64,000 nucleotides of DNA from Paraspadella gotoi (Eukaryota; Chaetognatha): assembly GCA_051294375.1 (NCBI GenBank), contig CM119270.1, positions 18,420,159 to 18,484,158 on the forward strand, written 5' to 3'. Below are positions 35,245 through 48,660 of this stretch, one piece after another. Below the pieces are notes generated by a model. That model ran no database searches and was not told where the DNA came from. It saw nothing but the letters and a program-made list of their open reading frames with translations. Each line of letters opens with the position of its first letter. Positions within the stretch are counted from its first letter, which is position 1. Position numbers and translations under genes: made by a program.

Positions 35245-36510
35245 TTTTCCCGCCAACGATACGCAATATTTAGGGTCACTCTTGTTTATATCGGGCGTGA
35301 TCTCCGGTCAAGTTGATTTTTTTATACACGTAACCGCGTTATTAGGTCATGTTCCTCGACATTGTTTACTTCGTTGCCCCGCAAACGGCCACGAAATCCA
35401 GGTGAAGTTAGTTATTTCTTCACATTTTCTCATAAAAAAATCACGAAAATCTCAGATGTATAATTTGGGATTTTGTATTGAGAAAGAAGCGCGGAATAAA
35501 GTGTGGCGATATAACAATTTTTAGAAGGAAAGAAATATAAGAAATTTTTTCAAAAAACGGTGGTCAAAACAAAGCTGGAAAATTTTTTTGTTGTGTAAAA
35601 AAAAAGAGAGAGAGAGAGCAGAGAGAGAGAGGAGAGAGAGAGAGACGGAGGGAGACGGAGCCTGAGAGAGAGAGCAGCGCCTGAACATCTTTTTTTTTAA
35701 ACGATTCAGAAAAGGCAGCGCCTGAGATCAATATACTATTTTTTAGAAAGAAAAATAATCAGTAATCTTTTCATAAAAACGACCGATCACGCAAGGAGAT
35801 CGCACACAAAGAGAGACGAGAGAGAAACTAACTCGTTTTTATAACGATTCAGAAAAGGCAGCGCCTAAAAAAAAATATATATAATTAAAAAATAAATAAA
35901 AGAAAGGCAAAAAATGTTACAATGTTTACAATTGGACAACATTTTCCAATTATTGTCTCAATCGCAGCTTGTAAAAAGATTTTAATTTTTATTTTGTATT
36001 AACAATTAAGAAATAAGCTTCTCAATTAAAAAAATCCTTTGAGTTCCCTTTTATCTAGAAATTTAAAAAAAATTTTTTGAATTCACTCAATATTACTATA
36101 CTGCAATATGTAAATTAGCTTAAATGCATTCTTATACTAATTGGATAATCTATACATGAGTACTATCAATCTCATTTGCTATCTGTAGTAATCATAATGA
36201 AGTGGAAATTCAAACAAAAAATACTTAAATCCAAATGTAACTGATGAAACAATATCACCAGCTATTCAAGATGAAAAGGCCATATCTAAATTCTTAACTT
36301 ACCTATCGATCGCACACTTTTGTAAAACTCTTATCATGAATTCATAAAATTTCTTATTTTAAAAAAACGGTAATCACAGCCAAACCTATAAAGCTAGTAG
36401 TTTTATATATATGAAAACAGCGTGACCACGACGACGACGACGACGACGACGTCACAACAAGAAGCACACCTAAACATGTATAGAGCCTGACCCGGCTTCG
36501 CCGGTCAGGT
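33654..36510. other. Left-arm-only segment after a 25 N gap; no gene
   Basis: Absent from the right arm, where TTTATGGAAAAG joins directly to AAAAGGCATC near 38240. It begins after the 25 N gap 33629-33653. It holds a TTGATGATAA/ATGATG-rich start, GA tracts, and two direct copies of a ~200 bp block (about 34560-34760 and 35360-35560: TTGGGATTTTG, AGTGTGGCGATA and so on) separated by GA minisatellite units containing GTGACTAAAAAATTTTT. Nothing coding was recognised. Confidence 0.65.
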
Positions 36511-36707
36511 CGATAAAAAACAAAAAAAACAAAGGGCATTCTTTTTTCTGAATTTCACGAGCGAAGACACCATCGGCGGTGAATATAAAAGAAGGATTGT
36601 GGCGATATATCACACCGCCCTCACGTCCGCCATCGTTCAGCCAAATCCATTGGCTCAGAGGGGGAACACACCATCCCAGGCGTAGTCGTTCCATCCACAG
36701 TCCTAAC

Positions 36708-37265
36708 GACTTCCCTCAGCCGTGGCAAAGCGAGACCGTCCTAGGGTAGCACGCTACAGGATAACCATAATGTCTCTCTCTCAATTTGTCGGTTCAACTC
36801 CGCCGTCCATCGGCTGGAACTTTTACTCCGTCGGTCAACCCTCGATCATTTTCAGCACGAACGAATCCTGGAGATTGAAACCTCTTTCTCTAAAACCCAC
36901 TCCGCCTACAGCTACCGAGGGGATAGACCATTTTTCATCCCTTGCAAAATCCAAGAGATAGAAAAAACAAAAAACAATCCTATCTCTCTCTTACGACTTC
37001 CCTCAGCGGTGGCAAAGCAAGACCGTCCTAGGGTAACCGCTACAGGATAACCATAATGTCTCTTCGTCAATTTGTCGGTCAACTCCGCCCGTCCATCGGT
37101 GAACTTTTTACTCCGTCGGTCAACCCTCGATCATTTTCAGGCGACGAACGAATCCTGGAGATTGAAACCTCTTTCTCTAACAACCCAACTCCGCTACAGC
37201 TACCGAGGGGATAGACATTTTCTATCCTTTTGCAAAATCAAGAGGATAGAAAAAACAAAAAACAA
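36708..37265. repeat. Tandem pair, about 280 bp units
   Basis: Both units start CGACTTCCCTCAGC and contain GGCAAAGC-AGACCGTCCTAGGG, CAATTTGTCGGTTCAACTCC and GAATCCTGGAGATTGAAACC. They end near AAAAAACAAAAAACAATCC. A single inverted copy is at about 37795-38060. Confidence 0.85.
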
Positions 37266-37794
37266 TCCCTAAGAGAGAGATTGAAGGAGAAAAAATAATG
37301 GACGAGAAATGCAGGGGGGGCGTGAGGGGGGGGAGAGAAAGAGATGAGTGGGATAACAGAAAATAGAGAAGGGANNNNNNNNNNNNNNNNNNNNNNNNNG
37401 ATTGCTAATGCGAAATCTGGATGAACCGACATGTCTTTTTTTCCCGCATCGGGGGAAAGGCAGGGAATTGAGTGTAGGGGGGGTTTTTTTGGGGGGGGAG
37501 TGAGCCTTAAAGAGAATTAAGAATATTAAAGCGGAACAGCTCCGCTATCTCACCGTTGGAAAGGGGGAGCAGGTCGGCGGGAGGAGGGCGCGTGCGGCGA
37601 GCGGCGTAGAAGCCGAGTCGACACGGAGTTAGATATTCTCTTGACGAATCCCCCCGAGGTCTTTGGGGAATGTAAAATCCGCGGTTAAGGAAGAGGTAGA
37701 AAAAAATAATGACGAGAAATGCAGGGGGGGCGCGACGTGAGGGGGGGGAGGAAGCAAATGAGTGGGATAACAGAAAATAGAGAAGGGAATTGTT
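37266..37794. other. Centre of the inverted repeat
   Basis: Contains a direct repeat (about 37280-37374 and 37690-37794, sharing AATGGACGAGAAATGCAGGG-like sequence and GAGTGGGATAACAGAAAATA), a 25 N gap at 37375-37399 and about 280 bp of unique GC-richer sequence. No coding was recognised. Confidence 0.7.
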
Positions 37795-39625
37795 TTTGTT
37801 TTTTCTATCCTCTTGATTTTGCAAAAGGATAGAAAATGTCTATCCCTCGGTAGCTGTAGCGGAGTTGGGTTGTTAGAGAAAGAGGTTTCAATCTCCAGGA
37901 TTCGTTCGTCGCCTGAAAATGATCGAGGGTTGACCGACGGAGGTAAAAAGTTCACCGATGGACGGCGGAGTGACTACAAATTGACGTAGAGACATTATGG
38001 TTATCCTGTACGGGTTACCGAGGACGGTTCTGCTTTGCCACCGCTGAGGGAAGTCGTTAGGACTGTGGCTGAACACTACGCCTGGGATTGGTGTGTTCCC
38101 CCTCTGAGCCAATGGATTTGGCTGAACGATGGCGGACGTGAGGCGGTGTAATATACCGCCACAAATCCTTCTTTTATATTCACCGCCATATGGCTGTCTT
38201 CGTCGTGAAATTAGAAAAAAGATGCCTTTTGTTTTTTGTTTTTTAATTTATGGAAAAGTTTTGTTTTCGATACATTAAATGATCAGTTATAAGTACCGAT
38301 AATAACGTTTCAGATTTACTGGAAATTTTCTCCTTCGCTCATTCGACCCCCAATCGTTTATTCGACCTTCTACCGACGAAAACTCAAAATAGAACGTCGG
38401 TCGTCGTCGTCGTCGTCGTTCGTCTGTCGTTCGTCGTCGTCGTCGTCGTCGTCGTTCGTCGTCGTCGTCCGTCGTCGTCGTCTCGGGAAACCCCCGTTTT
38501 TCTTCATCCCGCCATTTTTTTTCGGTGTCGTCAGTTTTTTGTTTCTTTTTCCTTCTTTCAGTTTTTGATCGTGATTTATGAAGAAAAGTCAGTCAGACGC
38601 GCGAAACGGTTTTTTTTTATATATGTAGTGTATTGTTTCTGCGTTTACTTGGTCTGTTGTTTCGTCTATTGTGCGAGTTACAAATCTCGAGTGGTCAGTG
38701 ATATGTGGTGATAGAAACATTTTCATAAATATAACTAATATTAGATTCTCTCAAGTAGGAACAAAATTTTCCAACGAAAACTGGAGTCTTCCCTAAGTAT
38801 TTTTTTCACTGATGGACGAAGGACAGACAGGCAGACAGACGGGCGGTCTCCCCGTTAGTCGCCAGATGCCGCTTTTCTCTCTTGTTTAATTCGTTTCCTT
38901 GGAAGGAAAAAACCGTCGCTGGAGAAAGAGTAGGAGGAGGAGGAGGAGGAGGAGAGGAGGAGGGAGGAGAGAAGTCTGCAAGACTCGCTAATGATCCGTT
39001 TGGTCTTATGTCGAACCGAAAGGAAAACTTATTACGAAAGATACCAGGCGGCCCGAACGTGTTGGTGGTCTTTGGCTGAAAGGCAAAATCTTATTAGTTG
39101 TTGTTAGTTGTTGTTATTATCGATCATGATGTGTCCGTGAACGAAGCAATGTCGAAGGTCTGAAACATAGTGACCGGTGTCCCCCTCTTAGAAAATGAAT
39201 TCGGCGACTTTATTTTCCGAATACGCCCTCATTCTGTTTCTAATTCCTAATTTAATTTTATATCCAAATATTTGACCAAAGATTAATATCTTAATCCCTA
39301 ACTATAAATCTCTAATGGAAAATCCACAAACTAACGCATTAACAAATCTAAACTTAAAAATTTATTTCGGAATTTAAGCTGAAAACTTTGGCCACATTAT
39401 CCTCCCTGCTTCGAGCCTGCCAGCGCCGGAATTACTTCATCTCCGCTGAATACTGCCGCAGCGCTAGGAGCCGCAGCGCAGGGAAAGCCACGCCCCAACC
39501 AAACCAAAGGAGAAAACGGAGGGAGATTCACTCCTGAGTCGAGGAATAACGAAAAATTTTTTGACTCGGACGATTTTATTCCAAATGTTCATTTTTGAAG
39601 GCGATAGTGGCGACGGAGCTCATCG

Positions 39626-39669
<44 letters not shown>

Positions 39670-39863
39670 TCTTCTCTTTCTCTCTCGTTCTCTCTCGTTT
39701 TTTCCTTTTCTTCATATCATCAATCTCATTTCACACTTTCCTTTCTTCCTCTCTTCCACCCTCCCTCCCCTCCTTCCTCCCATTCTCCTTCCCCTCCTCC
39801 CTCCCTTCTTCTTCCCCCCTCCCCTTTCTCCTCCCTCCCCTCTCCCCCAGTTCCCCCCCGCAG

Positions 39864-40052
39864 GGTCAGCTCGTCAACCTGAAGATCAAAGCCTGCAGCC
39901 TTCGTCGAGAGATCCGCCACCTGAGCGCGTCCAAGAGGCCAACACCAAAGCATCCAAGAGGCCATCCACGAAGTCTCTTTTCCAAGATCGAGCGGGCCGC
40001 CGCCACCGTCCCGGGCCCAAACGAACACCCCCGTCCAGGCCAGAGAATAAAG
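39864..40052 (+). pseudogene. Inverted copy of the coiled-coil core exon
   Basis: Plus strand, between CCCCCCCGCAG| and |GTGAGG. The length is 189 as expected, but compensating indels (a lost A near 39924, a lost C near 39946, two extra T near 39976) shift the middle third out of frame. Beginning (GQLVNLKIKACSLRREIRHL) and end (SKIERAAATVPGPNEHP) still read as the core exon. Orientation is opposite to the rest of the gene, so it cannot be spliced into it. Confidence 0.8.
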
Positions 40053-40955
40053 GTGAGGAAAAGGGGGGGGTCAAAGGTGAGGCTTGGATGGGGACATCGG
40101 GCGTATGGGTGAGAATGTTCAAGATGGTTTAGTAAGGATGACAATTTTGAAGCAAACAAGAATAATTGTGCGGCAAATCTATGGAGTTGAACTCGCCTTA
40201 CGGCAGAAAACACAAATTGTGAGGTTTTTTAGGCAATGGAACGAATCGATTTATCTTGGGTTAAGGATCGGAGATTTAGTTCATCTCGGGGTTGAAGTCG
40301 AATCAAAAAGAAAGTCAGAAACTGAGAGAGAAAAAAATGAAGAGAAGAAAAAAAAAGTAGAAATGAATGGATTTGCGGTAAATTGGCGGTGATAAAGACT
40401 AAAGAGAGAGGATTGCCGATTTTGAGGTAAGGCTCATGGCGGATGGAAGCGGTAGATGGGATTGGGATGGAGGGTCGGAGGGGTGAAGGGGCGGTAAAGG
40501 GGGAGAGAGGTAAAGGGGGCGAAGGGGTGTAGGGAACAAAGAGGCGCAAAGGGCGGCTGTTAGGTAATGCAGGGTGGAAGTTGTGTTACAGAGGCCGAAG
40601 AGCTGGTAAAGGGGGCATACGAAGGAATAAAGGGGGCAGAGGGGGATAAAGGGGTCACAGAGAGCGAAGGGGCCCAGAGGGGTTAAGAGGCAAAGAGTCG
40701 GGATTTGCGAAGAGAAGGAGGATTAAAGAAGAGTTTTTTTTTCTGCGGAAAGAAAAAACTCTCGACCGGATCACAAAATAAAGTCAGGAGTCTTGACTCC
40801 GTCACCCGCCGAGTCTTTCTGCTGATTACGATCGGTTGAAAACTGTTTGACTGGTGAACACCTTTCTGTGACTGTGGGGGGATTTATTTTTATTGGTCGT
40901 TGTTCCTCTTTTTTACTTATTTATTATTTTGGGAGCTCAATGATTCCGAACAGAA

Positions 40956-40986
<31 letters not shown>

Positions 40987-41138
40987 ATACAACGACGAAG
41001 ACGACGACGAATGTCTATATTATCATTTTTCGTTTTCAGTTCTCTTTCTTTCTTCTTTCTTTCTTTCTTTCTTCCTTTTTTCTGTCTTTCCTTCCTCACC
41101 CCTCACCCTCACCCATCCCGTCGCCGCCCCATCTCCAG

Positions 41139-41317
41139 GGTGAACAGCTACCAACGCGCCTACAGAACGACATCTTCCGCGTGGAGCGAGAATTTGGAGG
41201 ATCTGAGGTCTTGCGTCGAGGAGACGCGTTCCGACGTCAATCAACGCAGATGTCGCGTCCAGAATGTCCGACGTTGAGTCAATGGCATGGCGCTCAGGCA
41301 AGATCATCATTCACTGG
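41139..41317 (+). pseudogene. Inverted copy of the VNSYQRAYRT core exon
   Basis: Copy of 23861-24038 on the plus strand, with an extra G at the acceptor and internal indels (for example GTCAATCAACGC for GTCATCAACCGC), so the frame is broken part way. Splice-site motifs CTCCAG and GGTGAGT are preserved. Confidence 0.8.
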
Positions 41318-41548
41318 GTGAGTTTTGGGGGAAGTTGACGTTGGGATGTTGGTTCGGCTGCGGTTGTTGATACTTATTGATCGATTGATTGTTCACTTCG
41401 TGGGTGGTTTGTTTACTGGATTGATCTATTGATTAGTTTGAATCATTTATTGACTGATTTTTTTTTTTTTTGTTGGAATGGAGCGATTGATTACATTGAT
41501 AAATAATTGGATTGGTTCATTGATTGATTTGATTGATTGATTTGGCAG

Positions 41549-41688
41549 CGGAATCTTCGAGCGACCCTTTTCCGATCCCGCCTCTCGCATGAAGTCGGTG
41601 ATGCTGTCCCGAATCGGGAAATCGTCCAAACACGAAGAAGGAATTTTCTCATCGCTGAACCAGAAAAAGTGGACAATTTCCTCAAACG
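41549..41688 (+). pseudogene. Inverted copy of the AELRATLPIL core exon
   Basis: Copy of 23502-23634 on the plus strand, 140 bases instead of 133, with single-base insertions at several runs (GGAATCTTCG for GGAACTTCG, CCCTTTTCCG for CCCTTCCG). The frame is lost. Flanking splice motifs GGCAG| and |GTCAGT are intact. Confidence 0.8.
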
Positions 41689-41997
41689 GTCAGTTTTATG
41701 AATACAAGGGGACTGAGGGGGAAAGAGGGATCAAAGGGGGATACATGTGGTGGGGGGAGGTATGAAGTCGAGAGTAAGAAAGAGTTATGGATGAAAGAGA
41801 ATAGGAAAGGGAAAAGTGGACAGGGAAGTGGAATATAAGTGGAATAAAAGATGAAAATGAAAGTAGAAAGAAGAAAGAAGTTTGAAAGAAGCGAGAAATA
41901 TAAATATGCGTTGTGTATTTTTTTTTTAGGAGAGGTTTTTAATGTTGTAATATTGTAAATAATCGTACATTTTTTTTGTGTGTGTGTGTAAGAGAGC

Positions 41998-42054
<57 letters not shown>

Positions 42055-42361
42055 GAGAGGAGAAACAATTTAAATCCCATGTAATTTCTGCAGTTTTAAC
42101 TCTGCCATGGAAATTTCTGTCCTCGAAATCAATTTCGCTTCAATCTTTTCAATTTAAGTTTTAACGTTTTTTTCTTCTTTTTTCTTCTATATTAATTGCC
42201 TTTTTTTTCCTTTCTTTTTTTCTTTTCTTCTTCGCATTTCCGCTCTCTCTCTTTTCTTCGGCATTCCCTTTTAAAGAGGGCCCACACTCCAAAACCCAAA
42301 AAAAATGGTCCATGGAATTAGGAAGGCGAAATTGTTGGCCCCCAACGACGCTCTCTCCCTC

Positions 42362-42404
<43 letters not shown>

Positions 42405-42511
42405 CAGAGAGTTGGCCATTCCTCTCTTTGACAGTTTTCCTTCATCGGCAAATTTAAGGTCTGAGGGGAAGAAAAAAAGGGTTCAAAGAGAGAAAAGAGA
42501 GAGAGAGAGAG

Positions 42512-42546
<35 letters not shown>

Positions 42547-45357
42547 GAGGAAGTAGAGAGAGAAGATAGAGAGATGAGAGTTCGAACCTTTGCCTGTTTC
42601 GAAGCTCGTTTTTTTTCCTTTGTTTGAGTTAAACTAAGACGATAGACGCGACGCGACGTCTTTTCTGGAGAGTGGAGAGCGAGAGGAGGAGAGGGAAGAG
42701 GGAGAGGGAGAGCGGAAGCTGAGAGCGAGAGCGAGAGCGAGAGCGAGAGCGAGAGGGAGAAATCATATCGCCTTTATAACGACTAAACGAATTCTGAAAT
42801 TGAAACTTTAAAAAGGCAGATAAAGAGTCTTTATTTATAAAATCTGGTTTACGATAATAACTAATTTTACTTAAACGGATCGTTTATTGTTATTTTTTTT
42901 TTAGATTTTTTATAGATTAGTAGATTTTCTGCAATGTATTTTTTCTAATGTCAAAAGTTTAAATATTTATTTAAATTCTGAAAACCCTGTGTTTTTACTT
43001 ACAATTTTGTTAGTTTAAACAGAGAAACCGAAATTGACGAAAAAGTTTACCATTAAATTCTTTCCGTTCGAAGGAAGAAAATCGAAATTCAAATCCTTTT
43101 TCAAGTAACAAACTTGGACGCGGAGACGAATCCCGAACAAGAGGACGGATACCAATTGGGTCCGCCCACACGAAGCCAACGGGCGACAAATAATCCTTTG
43201 ACTTCGCTCCCCTCTCGTCCCGCCGCCCCTACCCCGCCCCTACCTCTGCGATTCCTTACGTAACTCGAAAATTCCACGAATACTCTTTACGGCACTACTT
43301 TTCGAAAATTATTAAATAATAATTAAACCTTATGCTTTTTCAATATTTTTACCCAATCCTATCCTGAGCTTAATCCTTCTACCTGTACCCTAATCTATCC
43401 CTATAGCCGTATTCGCTAAATCCCCTAACCGGGCACCTAACCCTTAACCCAATCCCAAGCCTTAATCCTTACCTAATCTAAATTTAATCCTAAATGGGGT
43501 CTTTTAAAAATATGGCCCTTTTGTTCCAGGGTTTTTTTTAATTTCTCTGTTTCTTTGGCGCGAACCTTGGTTTTTTTTTTTTTTTTTTTTTTTTTTTCTC
43601 GGACTCCAAACTTGAATGCCTTTTTTTTTTGGTCTCTCAATTTTTTGTTTTCGCCAAATTTCCTTTTTTGTTCCACTCGAGACGAAAAGAAGAAGAAAAG
43701 TAATAAAAGTTTGTTAGAATTAAAAAGAAGACGGAGAGGTGGAGGAAAGATAGGGAGAAAGAAGAAGTAGAGAAAAGAAAAAAAGAGGAGGATTTAATGA
43801 GCCTAGAACATGGAGAGAGCGTTTTTGGGGTCTAATGATGAGTGTGATGATGATGACCGTCCCTGAATGGGGGTCATTCAAATGATAAATTGCTATGAAG
43901 ATTTAGGATCTTCTCAGATGACGGTCGTCAATGATTCATGATAGGGTTCATAAAGGGGTCATTAATGATGGGTCTCATAAAATTGAGAGGCGGTAAACCA
44001 ATATGGAGTCACCGTGATTAGGGTCATCAAGGTTCAGGGGTCATTTTGAATTGGGGTCATAGAAAAACGAACTAATCCGATCTCTGATCCACATTTTTCT
44101 TAATCTCTTTAATGTCAGGAAGCAAAAACTCATATCATCATATCATCCCTTAATCCCCGGGATGTAACTGCGATGCTACGAGGAAGATTTAGAATCACTC
44201 AATAAATTACAGGATGTGAGGGAGATTTATAATAATCAGTTAGCGATCCTTTAGATTGTAATTGACGCTGCCAGGGAGATTAGAATGAACCTCAATATCC
44301 CCGGATAGAATCGATTTTGCAGGGAAGATTAGATCGATCGCCTCTCCCACGCGAGGTGAAGGGTCTAAGTTTTAAAACAATGAAGATTATATCGAGTGGA
44401 AAGCTTTTCTTTATCTTTATGATTCATTGGGCATGGCAAGTTACGGAATCTCGCTTGAAGAAATGTACTAGACACTCTTTTTATATCAACACGCGTAAAA
44501 TTAAAGATAAAATTATAAGAATAGAAAACTGATGCCGGGCAAGTGTCCTATTACGTAAAAGCTAATGATAATGAATAACATCTAACGTCACTAATATCCA
44601 CGCACAGTGGCCCTGCAGGGCGCTTAGAAAGTTAAGACATAAAAAACAACTCAAAGATGAAAAAACAAAAGGGGAAGAAACGAGAGACATAAAGACCAAA
44701 AAAAAAAAGAAAAAACAACTTTTCGCGGTTTAATCGACGTTTATCTTTTTACGTCTTTCTTTTGTTCTCTCGGCGACGACCGACGTCTCGATGGATGTTT
44801 TGAAAAGAAGCTGGCTTTTATGAGTTGCATTTGAACTTCCTACTTTGCCAGTTTTTTTTTTGTTTTTTTTTTGTTTTTTTAAGCTTTGGGCTTGTTTGAG
44901 TTACATTGCACTTCTTATTTGCGTCTTTGAAAGAGAATTGGTGGATTTTTATGAGTCGCCATTTCATTCTGATTTGCCAGTTTTTAAAGAGAATGGTGGA
45001 TTTTTATGCATCGCCATTCACTTCTTGTTATGCCAGTTCTTTTAAGAGAAGTGACATTCATGGGTTCGCCTTCCACTTCTTTCTTGAAGTCTTTTGTTTT
45101 TTTTTAAGAGAGGGTCCAGTTTCTCTTCGTCCATGGTGCTTGACATTATAAAGTCGCTATTTTTTCTGGTTGGGTTGATTTAGCCCGCGATGTGGTTTCG
45201 TCGTTTAGGCGTTTTTATGGTTTCTTTGGCGTTAAGAATCTTTGGTCCATCGTATATTTAGTTAATGATTCTTATAGCTGAGCTCGAAACGAAAAAACGA
45301 CGACAAAAGAGCCGAACTGTTATGTCTCCCTCTTCTCCGTTGCAGTTCTTTCCGCAT

Positions 45358-45439
<82 letters not shown>

Positions 45440-46050
45440 TTCTTCCTTACCTGCTTATGTATTGCTTACTCGTAATCATACCATTTCTCCTTTACGAGCA
45501 TAGCACTTTCACTCTCCCAGACTCACGCCTCCCAGCCATACTTCCTTTTTTCTCTTTTTTGACAAAGCCATGCTGGCATGCTTTTCATGTTTTGCATTCA
45601 ATCTCGATAGCCAAGATAGTCATTCTCAAAATAACTGAACTTCTTTGCCTTGACTCTCTCGCCGCTCGTCGCATGCAGAAACAAATTTTATAAAATTAGC
45701 GAGTTAAAAAAGTTTAATCTAATTTGCGGACGTAAAACCGTTCACTAGTTCAGCATAATAAAAAAAAAATTTGAAAAAATAAAAACTTTATCCATATATT
45801 ATAATCGGTTGTCTTGCAACGTGTCATAGGATGTTTTTTTTTCCTCCCGTAAATTAAAAATAATTAAAGAAAGAAGATTAAATTTCTCAAATCATTTTTT
45901 AATGTGTGGACTCCAATAATAAAAACATAAAAAAATTTGTTTGAAAATTGTATTCGGTTTTATTGGAATCTCAATTTCCCAGCCTCCATGGCGACTGCAA
46001 CCGAGTTTACAAACCTTTTTTTGATCGTGCCCTTTCCTTCAAATTACCTC

Positions 46051-46146
<96 letters not shown>

Positions 46147-46625
46147 CTTGTAAGTCAAGATCCCGGGTTTTTATCCGAGGAAATCTCGTTATGCCGTGGT
46201 TTTTTTTTTGACGTAGATATTTTTATCCTTGGTCGGAATTTCTTTGGGTCGCCCGAGTTCCTCCCTCTTCGCCTCTCTTCCTCTTACTCTTCCTCTTCCT
46301 CGCCTGTCTCCCTCCTCAGATTTGGGGAAGGATCTTTGAACTTTCGAATAAACTTCGCCGCGACGAGAAATTTATTAAAACAAAAACAGTTGCTCTCGGC
46401 GAACAAGAATCTTTTATCCGGGAGAATTGGACTCTGCCATTATTCACTCCTAATTACAAACGTTGCTCTCTCTCTCTCTCGTCTCTCTCTCTCTTCTCTC
46501 TCTCTCTTCTCTCTCTCTTCTTCTCTCTCTCTCTCTCTCTCTCTCCACTCTCACTCCCTTGTCCTCGTGATCACTACCCTTTTTCATTTTCTCTTTACGA
46601 ATTTTTTATTTAAGTGCTTTTTTAC

Positions 46626-47085
46626 CTCTCATCTTTCGGTCAAGATTCGGTCGTCGTGGATAATCAAACTGTCAAGACGATCAACGGCGAATTCGCCTCT
46701 CTTCCTCCCCCACGCCACCGGGCCATCCCGAGACAACGACCGAGAGGGCGTCGCTGTCGCTAATCATTTTCTCACATTTGCTCAATTCAGAATTATGTTT
46801 ACTAATTCCTATTCCGTTCAGCTTCCTAGAAATAGCAGCACTTCGGGTCTCGTCAAAGATTGGGTTATGGGTTAGGGCTCAGGGTTTGGATTTGGTAAGA
46901 AATTAACGTTAAAAATTTGAGTTAAAATCAAGCGAAGCGATTAAGGAACAAATATGGGGCGCTATCGGAAAATAGAGCACAATTTGGTCCCCCCCCCTTC
47001 GAAACGCACCGCAGCATATAAAAACTCGTCGTCTCTTTTCCATTCTTCTTTTTTTTTTGTCATTCGGGAAAAAAACAAGAACGAT
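46626..47085. other. Single-copy stretch beyond the right arm
   Basis: The sequence is not matched by the left arm. Open frames here are extensions of CT-repeat frames with no homology recognised. A short telomere-like run (GGGTTATGGGTTAGGGCTCA) is near 46862-46882. Confidence 0.5.
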
Positions 47086-47412
47086 GATTCCAATGTGTTG
47101 CGCCGCAGTGACTTTATTTTCACGTATATTTCCCTTGGATCACATGATATGAAATGACATGACATGACATGATATGAGTAAAAAACTTTCTTAGAGCTTG
47201 TATTTATGACATGCACTGCATCGAGTCTTTTATTCCTTATAGTTTTAGGATTTCCTGAAGGCGGTGCTAGCAGTCCCTTAGATTTGAGGTTTTTTTCCTG
47301 TCTTAACAAATGAGCAACTAACTATAGGCGAATTATATGCATTTTAAACATAAGTGGGACAGACCGACGGACAGACATACCGATCGACCGACTTATAGAG
47401 TAGCTCCGCGAG
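47086..47412 (+). repeat. MITE-like dispersed repeat, copy 1
   Basis: Begins TTCCAATGTGTTGCGCCGCA and ends with ACTATAGGCGAATTATATGC, GGACAGACCGACGGACAGAC and GACTTATAGAGTAGCTCCGC. The same start and end recur at 60904-61226, and the end alone at 56890-57080. Confidence 0.75.
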
Positions 47413-48254
47413 TAAAAATCATCTTTTCGCGGTTGAATCTTTTATTCTTCTTTTTTCCTCGGATTCACCATTTGAGCTTTTCAGCCTGACCTCATCCCAC
47501 TTTGACTTACCCTCTTTCCTTTTTTTGTCGGTTTTTTTTCTTCTCCCCCCCCCCACATCGCCCCCCTTCTCATCAAGTCGGTTTCGTGTCACTTTTTTGT
47601 CGTCGACTTTTCTCTCGTTTTCGTTTTTTCTATTTATTTTTTTTAATTTAAATTTCTTGTCTCTTTCCTTTTGTCTTTTGTTTTCTCAATAATTTTTTTG
47701 GCAAATTTTACTTCTCGTCTTCGCCGCGAAACGAAAGCGCTGTTGTGACAACTAAACATTGAGTTTTCTCTTTCAATATAACTTACTGTGTATGTGTATG
47801 TCATTATAAAACTATTTATATCATCTCGAGGATTTCTCCGACTTTGGCTCGCGGTTCATCCTGGCGGCCAAAAAAATGAGAAGGAAACCCTTGGAAAACC
47901 GGTGCCCAAATCTTTCAGCCGAAAAACAAAAGTGCAAAAAAAAAAATATGCTAGGGGAAATTGGCTCCCGTATCTTATTAAGTGCCAAAGGAAAGAAAGA
48001 CGCCAGCAAAAAGGCGGGAGAATGGTCTGTGATATAGCTCCATTTCTCTCTCTCTCTCTCTCTNNNNNNNNNNNNNNNNNNNNNNNNNGATCGAAGACTG
48101 AAAAAAGAGGGGGGGGGGGGGTTGGAACAGAGCTGTTCAACTTTCAATTATTCAGACGAGTGAAATTCATGGTAAATATATTGCCAACGCGATGTGCCTT
48201 CGCTTACTCGATCGCCGCCGTTCAGGCCGCCGGCTCTGCGTACGCTCGCGGGCG
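47413..48254. other. Non-coding T-rich stretch with N gap
   Basis: No exon was supported. A 25 N gap at 48064-48088 follows a CT tract. The open frame across 47788-48456 spans the gap and is not convincing. Confidence 0.45.
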
Positions 48255-48660
48255 CCGTCCTTTATCAAATCACGAAACGTCTTCGTCTTCCGAAAGGCCA
48301 GTTCTCGCTTTCCGTTGTTCTACTGTTTCTCATAGGCTTTTGTTTCGCTTTCCTCGTGACGGGGCCGTCGGGGGGAATAGAGAAAAAACATACAAACAAC
48401 AAACAAAAAAAAAAACAAGCGACAACGAAGAAAAAAACAAAGTGGGAAAACAATAGCGGGAATCGGCCCCGGGGACGTTTGGCCGCCGTCTTATCAATCA
48501 CGAAACGTCTTCGTCTTCCGAAGGCGTCGCTTTCCGTTTCTCGCTTTGTTTTCCTTCCTCGTGACGCCGTCGGGGGGAATAAGAAGAAAAAAAAAAACAA
48601 ACAACCAACAACAAAAAAAAAAACAAAGTGGAAAACAAAGCGGAATCGCCCGGGGCGTTT
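48255..48660. repeat. Imperfect tandem duplication, about 230 bp units
   Basis: Both copies (about 48255-48480 and 48490-48660) contain AATCACGAAACGTCTTCGTC, TTCCTCGTGACG...CCGTCGGGGGGAATA and a run of AAACAACAAACAAAAAA. The second is shorter through deletions. Confidence 0.8.

Larger units (their letters stand above)
37795..46625 (-). repeat. Right arm of giant imperfect inverted repeat
   Basis: Reverse-complement partner of the left arm, about 8.8 kb. It differs by frequent one-base indels in homopolymers and coding exons as well as substitutions. It carries plus-strand copies of three exons, all frameshifted. The outer end is near 46625, where match to the left arm stops at its base 18478 just inside the exon at 18149-18296. 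The centre between the arms, 37266-37794, contains a 25 N gap. Confidence 0.93.

Noticed and set aside
37795-46625. A second, independent p140Cap/SKT-like gene on the plus strand
   Set aside because: Only three exons are present, all with frameshifts, within an inverted copy of the left arm; no further exons follow on the plus strand.
45937-46875. 312-codon plus-strand open frame
   Set aside because: It runs through several CT microsatellites (Leu-Ser repeats) and right-arm sequence with deletions relative to the left arm; no splice or homology support.
47788-48456. 222-codon plus-strand open frame
   Set aside because: It crosses a 25 N gap and a tandem duplication; composition changes at each boundary, and no family was recognised.
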